From assembly GCA_021776525.1 (NCBI GenBank), contig JAJFFT010000006.1:124001-188000 (forward strand): a DNA stretch of 64,000 nt. Direction: 5' to 3'. The notes below the pieces were generated by a model that saw only the letters and a program-made list of their open reading frames with translations, had not been told where the DNA came from and ran no database searches. A program made the position numbers and the translations under genes. The stretch comes from Robiginitomaculum sp. (GTDB taxonomy: Bacteria > Pseudomonadota > Alphaproteobacteria > Caulobacterales > Maricaulaceae). Within the stretch, counting starts at the first letter, position 1. Each line of letters starts with the position of its first letter. Positions 38,995 through 49,762 of the stretch are shown one piece after another.

Positions 38995-39457
38995 CACTTG
39001 GGATTTACCGGAACCTTTCATCCACAGGGTGCATGCCAAACCGGAACACATTGACGCCTTTGGGCATGTCAACAACGCCGTTTACAACACCTGGCTGGAT
39101 GATGCCGCCTGGGCCCATTGGGACAGTTTCGGTTTTGACAAACAAACCTGTGCCGCGGCGCGCCGGGGGATGGCTGTTATACGGGCTGAAACGGACTATC
39201 TGGCCTCGTCCTATGCCGGTGACGCGCTGGACGTGGCGGTATGGATCACTGCGTCCGATGGACGCTTGCGGGCCGAGCGGCACTATCAGATCCGCCGCGC
39301 CGATACCGGGCAGACGATCTTTCGTTCCCATTGGAAACTGGTCTGCTTTAATCTCGACACCGGACGCCCTGCACGAATGAGCCCGGAACTGGTTGCGCAT
39401 TACGTTGTAAAAGACCAAGTTAGGGCACAACTGGATTTGGACAACAACACACCATGA
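38984..39457 (+). CDS. YbgC/FadM-like acyl-CoA thioesterase
   Basis: 157 residues of the hot-dog fold. DAFGHVNNAVYNTWLDDAAW carries the catalytic Asp/His/Asn arrangement of the 4-hydroxybenzoyl-CoA thioesterase family. The frame opens at 38939, but the ATG at 38984 has CGGAGA upstream and begins MNNDTWDLPEPF, the more natural start, and it overlaps the permease by 11 bases. The acyl chain it cleaves is unknown. It overlaps map by four bases. Confidence 0.87.
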   Translation: MNNDTWDLPEPFIHRVHAKPEHIDAFGHVNNAVYNTWLDDAAWAHWDSFGFDKQTCAAARRGMAVIRAETDYLASSYAGDALDVAVWITASDGRLRAERHYQIRRADTGQTIFRSHWKLVCFNLDTGRPARMSPELVAHYVVKDQVRAQLDLDNNTP

Positions 39458-40287
39458 TGACCTTTACCGAAGCCGAAGAAGCCCCCGCCGGGCGCACCAA
39501 CATGATCAAGCTGCATACCCCTGAGGATTTTGAGGGCATGCGCAAAGCCGGACGTCTTGCGGGTGAATGTCTGGATATGCTGTGCGCGCACATGCAACCG
39601 GGCGTGGTCACTGATGATCTGGATCGGATGGCCCGCGAATTTATGCTTGATCACGGCGCAAAACCGGCCTGTCTTTACTATCGCGGCTATCCCAAGACTC
39701 TGTGCATTTCCGCCAATCATGTGGTGTGTCACGGCATACCGGGGGAAAAGACCCTGAAAGACGGCGATATCGTCAATATCGACGTGACGCTGATTTTGGA
39801 TGGCTGGCACGGCGATACCAGCCGCATGTTTGCGCTGGGCAATGTCAAACGCCGTGCCCGACGCCTGATCGACATCACCTATGAAGCACTGGAACGCGGC
39901 ATCGCCGTGGTTAAACCCGGCGCACATCTTGGCGATATTGGCCATGCCATTCAGTCTTATGCCGAAGGCGAACGGTGTTCTGTGGTCCGGGATTTTTGCG
40001 GCCATGGTGTTGGCAAGGTGTTTCACGACGCCCCCAACGTCTTGCATTACGGACAGCCGGGCACCGGGGTTGAGCTAAAAGAAGGCATGTTCTTTACCAT
40101 CGAGCCAATGCTGAATTTAGGCCGCCCGGCAGTTAAAATCCTTTCCGATGGCTGGACTGCGGTCACCCGTGATCGCTCTTTATCAGCACAGTTTGAACAC
40201 TCGATCGGTGTGACCAAGAATGGTGCCGAAATATTTACGGCATCCCCGGCGGGCCTTCACAACCCGGCCGTTTCCAGCGACGCATGA
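39454..40287 (+). CDS. map: Methionine aminopeptidase, type I
   Basis: 277 residues. HGIPGEKTLKDGDIVNIDVTLILDGWHGDTSRMF gives two Asp ligands, FCGHGVGKVFHDAPNVLHYG the His ligand, and EGMFFTIEPML and AQFEHSIGVTKNG the two Glu ligands. It removes the initiator methionine from new proteins. The ATG overlaps the thioesterase stop by four bases, and radC overlaps its end by four. An N-terminal lead of about 20 residues is present before the family core. Confidence 0.96.
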   Translation: MMTFTEAEEAPAGRTNMIKLHTPEDFEGMRKAGRLAGECLDMLCAHMQPGVVTDDLDRMAREFMLDHGAKPACLYYRGYPKTLCISANHVVCHGIPGEKTLKDGDIVNIDVTLILDGWHGDTSRMFALGNVKRRARRLIDITYEALERGIAVVKPGAHLGDIGHAIQSYAEGERCSVVRDFCGHGVGKVFHDAPNVLHYGQPGTGVELKEGMFFTIEPMLNLGRPAVKILSDGWTAVTRDRSLSAQFEHSIGVTKNGAEIFTASPAGLHNPAVSSDA

Positions 40288-40979
40288 GCGAAAGCAAACC
40301 AAAACCCAAACCACATTTTCATGGGCACCGTATGCGCCTGCGCGAACGCTTCTCGCAGTCTGGTCCCGATGCCCTGGCTGATTATGAGCTGCTGGAACTG
40401 ATCCTGTTTCGGGCCATACCGCGCCGCGACGTCAAAGCATTGGCCAAAACCCTGATTGATCATTTTGGCGGCTTTGCCGAGGTTATGGGCGCGGCACCAG
40501 AGCGCCTGGCCGAAATACCCGGATTGAATGACAGCACGGCCCGCGATATTAAAATTGTCCATGCCACAGCCTTGCGCGTCCACAAACTGGGCCTGATGAA
40601 CCGACCGGTTATTTCCAGCTGGTCGGCGATACTGGATTATTGCCGGGCGGCCCTGGCCCAGGAAACCCGTGAACAGTTCCGGGTCCTGTTTCTGGACCGT
40701 AAAAATCGGCTGATTTGTGGTGAAGTACAGAACCACGGCACGGTTGACCACACCCCGGTTTATCCGCGCGAGGTCTTGCGCCGGGCGCTGGAACACGGGG
40801 CCTCGGCGATAATTCTGGTGCATAACCACCCCAGCGGGGATCCCACGCCCTCAAAAGGCGATATCGATATGACCCGCGAAATTATCACCGCCGCCAGAGC
40901 ACTGAAAATCAGCGTCCACGATCATATCATTATCGGGCGCAAGGATGTGGCCAGTTTTAAGGCCTTGGGGTTGATGTAA
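40284..40979 (+). CDS. radC: RadC-family JAB-domain protein
   Basis: 231 residues. Residues 10-100 hold helix-hairpin-helix elements (PDALADYELLELILF, IPGLNDSTARDIK); the C-terminal JAB/MPN domain has the zinc motif ILVHNHPSGDPTPSKGDI and, before it, FLDRKNRLICGEVQNHGTVDHTPVYPREV. The role of RadC proteins is uncertain; the old link with DNA repair has not held up. The map-radC pair is common in alphaproteobacteria. It converges on xerC with no gap. Confidence 0.93.
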   Translation: MSESKPKPKPHFHGHRMRLRERFSQSGPDALADYELLELILFRAIPRRDVKALAKTLIDHFGGFAEVMGAAPERLAEIPGLNDSTARDIKIVHATALRVHKLGLMNRPVISSWSAILDYCRAALAQETREQFRVLFLDRKNRLICGEVQNHGTVDHTPVYPREVLRRALEHGASAIILVHNHPSGDPTPSKGDIDMTREIITAARALKISVHDHIIIGRKDVASFKALGLM

Positions 40980-41915
40980 TCACCCGCCTTTGGGATGTGC
41001 CTGATCATAAATGCGCAACAAGCTCTGGGCATCCACATCAGCATATATCTGCGTTGACGACAGGCTTTCATGGCCCAGCAATTCCTGTAATGCCCGCAGA
41101 TCACCGCCGCCCGCCAAAAGGTGCGTGGCAAAAGAATGACGCAAGGCATGCGGCGTGGCGCTGGGCGGCAGGCCAAGGCGCGCACGAATACTCTGCATCA
41201 GTTTTTGGGCTGTGCGGGGCCCCATGGGTCCGCCGCGCAGCCCGCGAAACAGCGCGACATTGTGCTGGATCGGCCAGGGACAGGCCCGCAGATAGCCTTC
41301 GACCGCATCACGGGCGACATCCAACAGCGGCACAAGACGGGTTTTATCCCCTTTGCCGGTAATGCGCAGCACCTCGCCCAGCGGCACATCGGCACCGGTG
41401 AGCGACAACGCCTCGGAAAGGCGTAACCCCGCCCCATAGAGCAAGGTCAAAAGCGCCGTATCACGCGCCGCAATCCAGGGTGCACGCTGGTCCTGCACGG
41501 CCGAGAGGCTCAGTACTTCGCCGGCGGCACGTTCCGACAAGGGCCTTGGCGCCGTGCGCGCCAGCTTTGGTCCCTCGATCAGGGAAAGCTGGTCGTTTTT
41601 GATCGCCCAACGGCGTTCTGCATAGCGATAAAAACTGCGAATTGAGGAAAGCGCCCGCGCCAGTGACCGTGATGTCAGGGGCCGGTCACCCCGGCGGCGG
41701 GCCGCAAGATAGCTGCGAAAATCGGCGGCATCCAATCCCTGCAAAACGCCAAGATCAACCACTTGCCCCTGATGATCACGAACATGGTCAAAAAACGCAA
41801 TAAGATCGCGTTCATAAGCCGACAGCGTATGAACGCTAAGGCGTCGTTCGGCCCGCAAATGCGTGATGAAAACCCCAAGGGCCTGCTGTGCCGGTAAATT
41901 TAGGACGGTGCCCAT
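40980..41915 (-). CDS. xerC: Tyrosine recombinase XerC
   Basis: 311 residues. The N-terminal SAM-like domain has LRAERRLSVHTLSAYERDL; the catalytic domain has Arg in GAGLRLSEALSL, His-x-x-Arg in HALRHSFATHLLAGGG, His in LLGHESLSSTQIY and the nucleophile Tyr in TQIYADVD. With XerD it resolves chromosome dimers at dif. It is third in a leftward fsa-DUF484-xerC row, overlapping DUF484 by 16 bases, an order conserved in alphaproteobacteria. Confidence 0.95.
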   Translation of the reverse strand: MGTVLNLPAQQALGVFITHLRAERRLSVHTLSAYERDLIAFFDHVRDHQGQVVDLGVLQGLDAADFRSYLAARRRGDRPLTSRSLARALSSIRSFYRYAERRWAIKNDQLSLIEGPKLARTAPRPLSERAAGEVLSLSAVQDQRAPWIAARDTALLTLLYGAGLRLSEALSLTGADVPLGEVLRITGKGDKTRLVPLLDVARDAVEGYLRACPWPIQHNVALFRGLRGGPMGPRTAQKLMQSIRARLGLPPSATPHALRHSFATHLLAGGGDLRALQELLGHESLSSTQIYADVDAQSLLRIYDQAHPKGG

Positions 41916-42463
41916 GCGGCCACCAGCCGTTCAACCACGCGGGCCAGAAATGCGGCAAGGTCGGTGCCCTGATCAGGCCTGTATGTCAGACGATCGCGGC
42001 TGCCCAGTGCAAAAATGCCTTCACGGCCCTGCACATTGATCCTGATCAGCATCTCTGAGGTCAGCCCCGCCGCCTCATTGCCAAATATATCAACGCTGTA
42101 TGGTTGGCACGGGCCAAGCCGCTCGCCGTGACTTTCCATCACCCGCACAACCAGCCCTTTTGGAGCGCCCTGAATGGCCCGTGTGTTATCCGGGGCCTGC
42201 AAGCCTTCAACCAGAACCCTGAGCACATCAGCCCCCAGCGACTGGCGCACATGCCCGGCCAAACGTTGGTCCAGCATGCCCAGATCACGCGCATCGACCA
42301 GAGCCAGAACTGCCCCATGTATTTGTGCCGTACTGGCATGGTTGGTACGCATGGTCTGCACCAGTGCATCGCGTTCCATCGCCAGACGCCGCACTTTACC
42401 TTCCAGCCGCAGCCGAACCGCAGATTCAAGACTGATAATGTCGGCGCTGGTGTCTTCTATCAT
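41900..42463 (-). CDS. DUF484 family protein
   Basis: 187 residues. Helical N-terminus ([18 protein letters not shown]), then a GAF-like domain to the C-terminal [17 protein letters not shown] segment (here [23 protein letters not shown]). DUF484 proteins regularly lie beside xerC but have no settled function. I start at the ATG at 42463 because it overlaps the fsa stop in ATGA; a start ten codons upstream exists but lies inside fsa. The end overlaps xerC by 16 bases. Confidence 0.88.
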   Translation of the reverse strand: MIEDTSADIISLESAVRLRLEGKVRRLAMERDALVQTMRTNHASTAQIHGAVLALVDARDLGMLDQRLAGHVRQSLGADVLRVLVEGLQAPDNTRAIQGAPKGLVVRVMESHGERLGPCQPYSVDIFGNEAAGLTSEMLIRINVQGREGIFALGSRDRLTYRPDQGTDLAAFLARVVERLVAAWAPS

Positions 42464-43119
42464 GGCAATATGCTTTGTCCGGTGCTTTTCCAATCAGCCA
42501 TAAAGGCTGCCAGTCCCTTATCCGTCAGCGGATGCTTGACCAGCGCCTGCAAGACATTGGCAGGGATGGTGGCCACATCGGCCCCCAACAGCGCCGATTG
42601 TTTGACGTGCAATACATTACGGATCGATGCGGCCAGAATTTGCGTGTCCAGTTCCGGGTAATTGTCATAAATGGTGCGAATTTCGCCGATCAATTCCATC
42701 CCATCAATGCCAATATCGTCCAAACGCCCGACAAACGGAGAGATATATGTGGCCCCGGCCTTGGCAGCCAGCAGCGCCTGATTGGCGCTGAAACACAATG
42801 TCACATTCACCGGATGGCCTTTACTGCTTAAGATATGCGTGGCTTCCAGCCCTTCCCAGGTCAATGGTACCTTGATGCAGACATTGCCAGCAATATCGCG
42901 CAGAAATTCGCCCTCTTTGACCATGCCCTTTACGTCACTGGCCGTCACTTCGGCGCTGACAGGCCCGGTGGTCAACGTACAAATTTCCTTGATGGTCTGC
43001 ACCAGATCGCGGCCAGATTTGGCAATTAGAGACGGGTTGGTAGTCACCCCATCGACCAGCCCCGTGGCGGTCATGGCCCGGATCTCGTCAACATTGGCGG
43101 TGTCGAGAAAAAACTGCAT
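42460..43119 (-). CDS. fsa: Fructose-6-phosphate aldolase/transaldolase-like protein
   Basis: 219 residues, the length of the short transaldolase/FSA family. [27 protein letters not shown] and [12 protein letters not shown] are the signature segments; the Schiff-base Lys is in [15 protein letters not shown]. It moves or splits dihydroxyacetone units in sugar phosphates; transaldolase activity is as likely as aldolase. It is the first gene of the leftward row ending in xerC and is divergent from priA. Confidence 0.9.
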   Translation of the reverse strand: MQFFLDTANVDEIRAMTATGLVDGVTTNPSLIAKSGRDLVQTIKEICTLTTGPVSAEVTASDVKGMVKEGEFLRDIAGNVCIKVPLTWEGLEATHILSSKGHPVNVTLCFSANQALLAAKAGATYISPFVGRLDDIGIDGMELIGEIRTIYDNYPELDTQILAASIRNVLHVKQSALLGADVATIPANVLQALVKHPLTDKGLAAFMADWKSTGQSILP

Positions 43120-43211
43120 GATGCATACCTTCTATAGTGTTTCTTGTAACGCGCGATTCGCGTAAAACGATCCTGTGGCCCCTAGCCCTGCCAGACGAAG
43201 GTTAAATAAGC

Positions 43212-45389
43212 ATGTCTGCACCGCATCTGGCATCGGTATTATTCCCGATGCCAGTTCCCGAACCTTTTGATTACGAGATCCCGGCCGGTATGGACATCGG
43301 CAAGGGTACATTGGTGCGCGCCCCTTTGGGGACCCGCAGCATGCACGGCGTGGTGTGGGATGTGCGGGCCAAAACTGACGCCGATGAAAACCGAAAACTC
43401 AAAGCCGTTAAAGAGGTGCTGGACGTACCACCTTTGCCAGTTGGGGTGTTGGAATTTGTGGATTTTGTGGCCCGTTATTGCTGTCACCTTCAAGGCGTTG
43501 TTCTGCGCATGGTGCTCAGCAGCCCGGATGCCCTGTGTCCATCGCCCACACACACCACCTATAGGCCGGGCGATCAAACCTGCATCAAAATGACCGAGGC
43601 GAGGCAAAGGGTCTTTGCCGCCACACACAAAGGGCATTTTAACGCCGCAGAACTGGCCAGAGCCGCCAATGTATCGCCGGGGGTGATCAAAACGCTGGCC
43701 GATGCGGGCGGCCTTATTGCCGATGAACAATCCGTGGATCGCCCCTTTACCCAGCCCCACCCGGCCCGTGAAGGTCTGACTTTGACGCCAATACAGCGGG
43801 ACGCAGCCCACGAGCTGATTGCACTGACCCGCCAAGATGCGTTCGCCCCGGCGCTTCTGGATGGGGTGACGGGGTCCGGCAAAACCGAGGTTTATTTTGA
43901 CGCCATTGCAGATGTGCTGCGAAAAGACCCCAAGGCGCAAGTTCTGGTCTTGCTGCCCGAAATTGCCCTGACCCAGGACGTGCTGGCAAGGTTTGAGACG
44001 CGCTTTGGCGCGCCGCCGGCCGAATGGCATTCTGAACGCACTAAAATGCAACGCCGGCGGGTCTGGCGGGAAGTGGCAAACGGGCGCGCCCGCATTGTGG
44101 TCGGGGCGCGATCGGCGCTGTTTTTGCCCTTTGCAGATTTACGCCTGATCGTCGTCGATGAGGAACATGACAGCTCCTATAAACAGGAAGACGGGGTGCT
44201 CTATCACGCCCGCGACATGGCTGTGGCCCGCGCCAAATTTTCCAAAGCAGCGATTATTCTGGCCTCGGCCACACCATCACTGGAAACCATGCGCAATGCC
44301 CGCGCCGGACGTTATGCCCATGTGTGCCTGCCGGCCCGGCCCGGCGCCGCGGTTCTGCCGCCCATTTCCACCATTGATCTGCGTGAACATCCACCCGAGG
44401 CCGGGTGTTGGCTGTCACCGCCTTTGATCCACGCCATGGCACAAACCCTCAGCAAACAGGAGCAATGCCTGTTGTTCCTGAACCGGCGTGGCTATGCACC
44501 CTTGACCATCTGCCGCAAATGCGGCGAGCGCATGAAAGCACCTGACAGCGCCACCTATCTGGTGGAGCATCGTTATAGCGGGCGTCTGGTGTGTCATTTG
44601 ACCGGCTATTCCATCCCCAAGCCCAAGCATTGTCCGGCCTGTGGCACCGCGGACAGCCTGCACCCGGTCGGCCCCGGCGTCGAACGCCTGTACGAAGAAG
44701 TCACCGGGCTCTTTCCCGAACAGAATGTGGAAATATTTTCGTCCGACACCACCAAACACGCCGATGATGTACGCGCTCTGATCGCCCGCATGGAGACCGG
44801 CAAGATTGATATTCTGATCGGCACACAAATGGCCGCCAAGGGGCACAATTTTCCGGGCCTGACGCTGGTTGGCGTGGTCGATGCGGATATGGGGCTGCAC
44901 GGCGCAGATTTACGGGCCGGAGAGCGCACCTATCAAACCCTGGCCCAGGTGGCCGGGCGCGCCGGACGCGCCGATAAGCCGGGCCGGGCCATATTGCAAA
45001 CCCACCAGCCCGATCATGAGGCCATTCTGGCACTGTGTTCGGGGCAACGCGAAACCTTTATTGAGGCCGAGCTTTCCTTGCGCGAAGATATGGGGTTTCC
45101 GCCCTTTGGACGGCTGGCCGCCCTGATCTTTTCGGCGGCCACCGAACATGACGCCCAGGCGGCGGCACAAGCCTTTGCGGCTGTTGCGCCCTTGGTCGAG
45201 GGTGTAGATGTGTGGGGACCAAGCGAGCCACCGTTGAACCGGGTGCGGGGGCGCTGGCGCCGGCGTTTATTGCTGCGCGCCGAGCCACATATTGATCTTT
45301 CTGCAATGATCAGCGCCTGGCGGACACGGGTTAAACTGCACCGGAATGTGCGCGTGAAAGTGGATATTGATCCGTATTCTTTTTTATAA
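43212..45389 (+). CDS. priA: Primosomal helicase PriA
   Basis: 725 residues. The N-terminal DNA-binding domain begins SVLFPMPVPEPFDYEIP. Walker A is DGVTGSGKTEVYF, the DEEH box is IVVDEEHDSSYKQE, and IGTQMAAKGHNFPGLTLVGVVDAD and QVAGRAGRADKPG are later helicase motifs. The zinc-ribbon part retains C434, C437, C461, C474 and C477, but the other three of the eight canonical cysteines are lost (see findings). PriA restarts stalled replication forks. It is divergent from fsa by 92 bases. Confidence 0.95.
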   Translation: MSAPHLASVLFPMPVPEPFDYEIPAGMDIGKGTLVRAPLGTRSMHGVVWDVRAKTDADENRKLKAVKEVLDVPPLPVGVLEFVDFVARYCCHLQGVVLRMVLSSPDALCPSPTHTTYRPGDQTCIKMTEARQRVFAATHKGHFNAAELARAANVSPGVIKTLADAGGLIADEQSVDRPFTQPHPAREGLTLTPIQRDAAHELIALTRQDAFAPALLDGVTGSGKTEVYFDAIADVLRKDPKAQVLVLLPEIALTQDVLARFETRFGAPPAEWHSERTKMQRRRVWREVANGRARIVVGARSALFLPFADLRLIVVDEEHDSSYKQEDGVLYHARDMAVARAKFSKAAIILASATPSLETMRNARAGRYAHVCLPARPGAAVLPPISTIDLREHPPEAGCWLSPPLIHAMAQTLSKQEQCLLFLNRRGYAPLTICRKCGERMKAPDSATYLVEHRYSGRLVCHLTGYSIPKPKHCPACGTADSLHPVGPGVERLYEEVTGLFPEQNVEIFSSDTTKHADDVRALIARMETGKIDILIGTQMAAKGHNFPGLTLVGVVDADMGLHGADLRAGERTYQTLAQVAGRAGRADKPGRAILQTHQPDHEAILALCSGQRETFIEAELSLREDMGFPPFGRLAALIFSAATEHDAQAAAQAFAAVAPLVEGVDVWGPSEPPLNRVRGRWRRRLLLRAEPHIDLSAMISAWRTRVKLHRNVRVKVDIDPYSFL

Positions 45390-45394
45390 CGGCC

Positions 45395-47350
45395 TTAGCC
45401 GTTAGCGGCCTGCGCATCGTCCGTATCATTTGCAGGCTTGCTTTTCAAAGCACCCTTCATGGCCGCAAACAACAATTGCGGTTCAATTGGTTTGGCCACA
45501 TGGTCATCCATACCAGCAGCCAGATATTCATCGCGCTGGTGCGGCATGGCATTGGCCGTAACCGCCACAATCGGGGTTTTGTTCATATCGCCATCGGCCT
45601 CGATCTGGCGAATAGCCTGTGTGGCCTCAACACCGTTCATATGGGGCATCTGGATATCCATCAGCACCAGATCAAAGGTTTGCGCCCGCCATGTTTGCAC
45701 AGCTTCCTTGCCGTCCTCAACAAATGTCACCTCGGCGCGAGCATGACTGAGTATCGCCTTGATCACCATGCGATTGGTGGGGTTGTCTTCGGCCACCAGA
45801 ATACGCAAGGCCCGTTTGGTTTTTTGGTCCTTTGCAACCTTTTTGGTGGCGGCGCTATCTGATGCATCATCTGGTGCATCACCGCTCTGTGAAACGTCCA
45901 GCTTTTCAACATTGACGAAGAAGCAGAAGCGCGAGCCCTGGCCCGGTTCGCTTTTCAGATTGATCTCGCCGCCCATGCGCTCGACTAGCTCTTTGCAAAT
46001 GGCCAGTCCCAGCCCCGTCCCCTGATGTTCACGGCTGAGCGAGCTGTCCACCTGCGTGAACCGGTCAAAAATGCTTTTTTGGGCAATAAAGGGAATGCCT
46101 GATCCTGTATCGCACACCATCACGCTGAGATAGGTTTTACCCTCTTTGTCGGTTTCTTCGGACAGGGAAACGTCGATACTGCCCTTTTGCGTGAACTTCA
46201 CCGCATTAGAGAGCAGATTATTGAGCACTTGCCGGATCCGCGCCGCATCACCCATAAAGCGAGAGCGTTGGTTGAAGTTCGAGCACACTTTAAAGTCCAA
46301 CCCCTTGGCGCGTGCTGCATTGCCAAACATTTCCAGCGAGGCGTGAGAAATTTCAGAAATGCTGAATTCTGTGTTGTTCAACTTGAACTCGCCCGCTTCA
46401 ATCTTTGAGAGGTCCAAAACATCGTTCAGGATTGTCAAAAGCGCGGCGCCAGACTGCTCAACCACCTGCAACATATCGCTTTGATCTTCAGAAACGTCGG
46501 TATTGGCCAGAGCCTTGGTCATACCCAATATGCCGTTCAGGGGCGTGCGGATTTCGTGGCTCATGACAGCCAGAAACTCTGATTTGGCCTTGCTGGCACT
46601 TTCCGCAGTATCGCGGGCTTTCTTCAAGGCCTGTGTGCGCTCGCGCACCCGCAATTCCAGCTTGTCCCGATAGGCCAGTAATTCTGCCTGCGCCCCGGCC
46701 AGGGCTTTACCGCGCCGCTGTGCATCCAGCAAAATCGCGTACCAGATAATGCTGAGAACGATCAACACGACGACCGCACCGATCATTGCAAGACGTGTCG
46801 CCCGAGCAGCGGCCACCCGCTGTTGTTCCACATGTTCCCACGTCGCCTTCAACAAATCGTCCACGGCCTTGTTATAAATGCCTGCATTGGCGATATAGCG
46901 TGGATCACTGATGATATTGCTGGCCTTGGACACATTGCCTTTACGGATTTGCGCAAAGGCGCGAGCCTCGGCCGCTGCAACAATCTGGCGGGCATCACTG
47001 GCTTTGCGTGTGGCCACTTTGACTGCTGGGCTGATGGCAAGGGAATTAGCGTCATGCAGACGCTTGTCCAGTTGCGCACCCAAAGAGCGATACCGGCTTT
47101 CCCAACGCCGATCACCGCTTTCCTTGGCGGCACGGATCACAAACCCGCGTTCGCGGTTGATCGACACCAGGTCCCCATGGATTTGTGCGAGTTGTGCGCT
47201 GGTATGAGATGCATCGGCGATGCTGATAGCCGCGTGACGTACAGTCAGGCCCATGCCTGCAACCATGGCTATGGTCAAGGTTACAGCAAGTGCCACAAGC
47301 GCTGTTCGCGAGCGAAAAACGGCCAGTTCTGTAATTCGTATGGGAGACAT
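45395..47350 (-). CDS. Hybrid sensor histidine kinase/response regulator
   Basis: 651 residues. Two membrane helices (about 13-35 and 185-207) enclose a periplasmic, mostly helical sensor region of about 150 residues. A short coiled coil follows. The HisKA motif is [15 protein letters not shown] with His265; the ATPase has [18 protein letters not shown] and [13 protein letters not shown]; the C-terminal receiver has Asp565 in [13 protein letters not shown] and the Lys in [10 protein letters not shown]. The signal and the output are unknown. It lies between priA and the atp operon, transcribed leftward, converging on priA. Confidence 0.92.
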   Translation of the reverse strand: MSPIRITELAVFRSRTALVALAVTLTIAMVAGMGLTVRHAAISIADASHTSAQLAQIHGDLVSINRERGFVIRAAKESGDRRWESRYRSLGAQLDKRLHDANSLAISPAVKVATRKASDARQIVAAAEARAFAQIRKGNVSKASNIISDPRYIANAGIYNKAVDDLLKATWEHVEQQRVAAARATRLAMIGAVVVLIVLSIIWYAILLDAQRRGKALAGAQAELLAYRDKLELRVRERTQALKKARDTAESASKAKSEFLAVMSHEIRTPLNGILGMTKALANTDVSEDQSDMLQVVEQSGAALLTILNDVLDLSKIEAGEFKLNNTEFSISEISHASLEMFGNAARAKGLDFKVCSNFNQRSRFMGDAARIRQVLNNLLSNAVKFTQKGSIDVSLSEETDKEGKTYLSVMVCDTGSGIPFIAQKSIFDRFTQVDSSLSREHQGTGLGLAICKELVERMGGEINLKSEPGQGSRFCFFVNVEKLDVSQSGDAPDDASDSAATKKVAKDQKTKRALRILVAEDNPTNRMVIKAILSHARAEVTFVEDGKEAVQTWRAQTFDLVLMDIQMPHMNGVEATQAIRQIEADGDMNKTPIVAVTANAMPHQRDEYLAAGMDDHVAKPIEPQLLFAAMKGALKSKPANDTDDAQAANG

Positions 47351-47644
47351 TATTCCTGCCCTTATTCCCCGTATGGACAGGGACTTTCACACAAACAAGT
47401 TAACATTGGGTGCAGCACGGTAGTATTTTCATCGACGTCACTTAAAAGTTCAGTAAGTGTAATGGATACGCCGTTGTGCTGCCGTCGCCATCTTGCCCGC
47501 CCTGAAAGGGCATGCTATGCCCCCGCCGGGCTGTGGAGAACGTTGCTTTTTTTAAGATTTTCGATCCTCACAAACCAAAGTAAAATCAACGTGTTGACCT
47601 GTTGCAAACTGACAGCAGGCGATTTTTTTAACAGGTGGGTAAAA
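47351..47644. other. Divergent region between the hybrid kinase and atpH
   Basis: 294 bases without a supported gene. It must hold the atp operon promoter; TTGACC at about 47594 is a possible -35 element but no good -10 element follows at the right distance. An open frame runs through on the plus strand into atpH (back to 46823), but it overlaps the kinase gene antisense and shows no coding character. Confidence 0.5.
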
Positions 47645-48202
47645 GTGTCAGGCCAGGATGTAAAATCTTCCGGTGCGGCGGACCGCTACGCCAAAGCGCT
47701 GTTCGAGTTGGCAAAGGATGCCAAAAGCACCGACATTGTCGAAGCAGAACTTGCTGTTATTAAAGACACTTTATTCCAAAATGACGAATTGACGCATGTT
47801 CTGTCATCCCCTGTTATTGGTGCAACAGAAAAAGCTGCGGCAATTACAGCGGTGGCCAAAAAAGCCAAACTGTCCAAACTGACCATAAATTTCGTGGGGG
47901 CAGTGGCCAGTGCAGGTCGTGCTGGTGAGCTGTCTCATATGGCAGATTGTTTCGCACTGATGTGCGCACGTGCACGCGGCACTTTGCAGGCTGAGGCCGC
48001 TACGGCACAGCCCATGAGCGCCAAACAGGAGAAAGATCTGGCCAGCACGTTGAAAAAAGTGCTGGGGCAGGACGTTAAAATTGAAACGCGGGTTGATCCC
48101 GCATTGCTGGGCGGGCTGGTGATCAAAATCGGCTCGCGTATGTTTGATAATTCCCTCAAGACAAAACTTGATGGACTTAATTTGGTAATGAAAGAGAGCT
48201 AA
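47645..48202 (+). CDS. atpH: ATP synthase F1 delta subunit
   Basis: 185 residues from a GTG at 47645 ([23 protein letters not shown]); AGGTGGG stands nine bases upstream. [14 protein letters not shown] is the classic delta start, and the C-terminus has [33 protein letters not shown]. It links the F1 head to the peripheral stalk. It is the first gene of the F1 operon; the F0 genes are not in the window, as usual for alphaproteobacteria. atpA follows after five bases. Confidence 0.95.
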   Translation: MSGQDVKSSGAADRYAKALFELAKDAKSTDIVEAELAVIKDTLFQNDELTHVLSSPVIGATEKAAAITAVAKKAKLSKLTINFVGAVASAGRAGELSHMADCFALMCARARGTLQAEAATAQPMSAKQEKDLASTLKKVLGQDVKIETRVDPALLGGLVIKIGSRMFDNSLKTKLDGLNLVMKES

Positions 48203-48207
48203 GCGAC

Positions 48208-49737
48208 ATGGATATCCGTGCGGCGGAAGTTTCTGCAATCCTCAAAAAACAAATCAAGGGCTATGGTGCCAAGGCGAAAGTCTCTGACGTCGGCCAGGTG
48301 CTGTCCGTTGGTGATGGTATCGCCCGGGTTTATGGCCTTGACGAAGTGCAAGCCGGGGAAATGGTTGAGTTTCCAGGCGGCATTAAAGGCATGGCGCTGA
48401 ATCTTGAAAGCGACAATGTCGGCGTCGTGATTTTCGGCGAAGACCGCAGCATCCGCGAGGGTGACACGGTCAAGCGCCTTGGCGAGATTGTGGACGTACC
48501 GGTGGGCAAGGAATTGCTGGGCCGTGTGGTCAACGCGCTGGGCGAGCCGATCGACGGTAAAGGCCCGATCAAAGCCAAAAAGCGTGCCCGTGTGGACGTT
48601 AAGGCTCCGGGTATTATTCCACGGAAATCCGTGCACGAACCAATGGCCACCGGCATCAAGGCCATTGATGCTTTGATCCCGATTGGCCGTGGTCAGCGCG
48701 AGCTGATCATTGGTGACCGCCAGACCGGCAAAACCGCCATCGCCATTGATGCGATTTTGAACCAAAAAGAAGTTAACCAGAGCGATGATGAGAGCAAAAA
48801 ACTCTATTGCATCTACGTGGCCATCGGCCAAAAGCGCTCTACGGTAGCCCAGATCGTAAAAACCCTCGAAGAAAATGGCGCCATGGAATATTCCATCGTT
48901 GTGGCTGCCACCGCATCCGAGCCTGCACCTTTGCAATATCTGGCACCATTTACCGGTTGTGCCATGGGCGAATTTTTCCGCGACAACGGCATGCACGCTT
49001 TGATCGTTTATGATGATCTGTCCAAGCAGGCTGTGGCCTATCGCCAGATGTCCTTGTTGCTGCGTCGCCCACCAGGCCGCGAAGCCTATCCGGGTGATGT
49101 GTTTTATCTGCATTCCCGCCTTCTGGAACGGGCCGCCAAACTCAGCGACGAGCACGGTGGCGGATCTTTGACGGCATTGCCGATCATTGAGACCCAGGCC
49201 AATGACGTGTCCGCCTATATTCCGACCAACGTGATCTCGATCACCGATGGCCAGATCTTTTTGGAAACCGACCTTTTCTATCAGGGCATTCGCCCGGCGG
49301 TGAATGTCGGCCTGTCGGTCAGCCGGGTTGGTTCATCGGCGCAGACCAAAATCATGAAAAAAGTTGCTGGTCCGGTTAAAGGTGAGTTGGCGCAATATCG
49401 TGAAATGGCCGCCTTTGCCAAGTTTGGCTCGGACCTTGATGCCTCGACGCAAGCCATGCTGGCACGCGGTGAGCGCCTGACAGAGCTTTTGAAACAACCG
49501 CAATTCTCGCCGCAATCCATGGCCGAAGAATCCTGCATGATTTACGCCGGTACGCGGGGTTATCTGGATAAAGTCGCGGTCGCAGACGTGCAACGTTATG
49601 AAGAAGAGCTGTTGCTCAACCTGCATGCTGATCACAAAGATCTGCTGGACGAGATTACCAAAGAACAAGCCCTGACCAAAGACATTGAAAGCAAGCTGAA
49701 AACTGCTCTTGATGCCTTCACCAAGCGCTTTGCGTAA
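48208..49737 (+). CDS. atpA: ATP synthase F1 alpha subunit
   Basis: 509 residues, the family length. [25 protein letters not shown] is the nucleotide-binding P-loop; [23 protein letters not shown] and the C-terminal [24 protein letters not shown] are also typical. It forms the hexamer with beta and carries the non-catalytic nucleotide site. It is the second gene in atpH-A-G-D-C. Confidence 0.98.
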   Translation: MDIRAAEVSAILKKQIKGYGAKAKVSDVGQVLSVGDGIARVYGLDEVQAGEMVEFPGGIKGMALNLESDNVGVVIFGEDRSIREGDTVKRLGEIVDVPVGKELLGRVVNALGEPIDGKGPIKAKKRARVDVKAPGIIPRKSVHEPMATGIKAIDALIPIGRGQRELIIGDRQTGKTAIAIDAILNQKEVNQSDDESKKLYCIYVAIGQKRSTVAQIVKTLEENGAMEYSIVVAATASEPAPLQYLAPFTGCAMGEFFRDNGMHALIVYDDLSKQAVAYRQMSLLLRRPPGREAYPGDVFYLHSRLLERAAKLSDEHGGGSLTALPIIETQANDVSAYIPTNVISITDGQIFLETDLFYQGIRPAVNVGLSVSRVGSSAQTKIMKKVAGPVKGELAQYREMAAFAKFGSDLDASTQAMLARGERLTELLKQPQFSPQSMAEESCMIYAGTRGYLDKVAVADVQRYEEELLLNLHADHKDLLDEITKEQALTKDIESKLKTALDAFTKRFA

Positions 49738-49762
49738 ATCACGGCAATAAAGGAATAGTCCT

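Noticed and set aside
42139..42503. Frames opposite DUF484 and fsa
   Set aside because: They are shadows of the fsa-DUF484 genes, which have clear motifs and four-base start-stop overlap.
46823..47644. Long open frame on the plus strand reaching from inside the histidine kinase gene into atpH
   Set aside because: It runs antisense to the 5' part of the kinase gene and has no coding character before residue 275; the delta subunit begins at the GTG at 47645.
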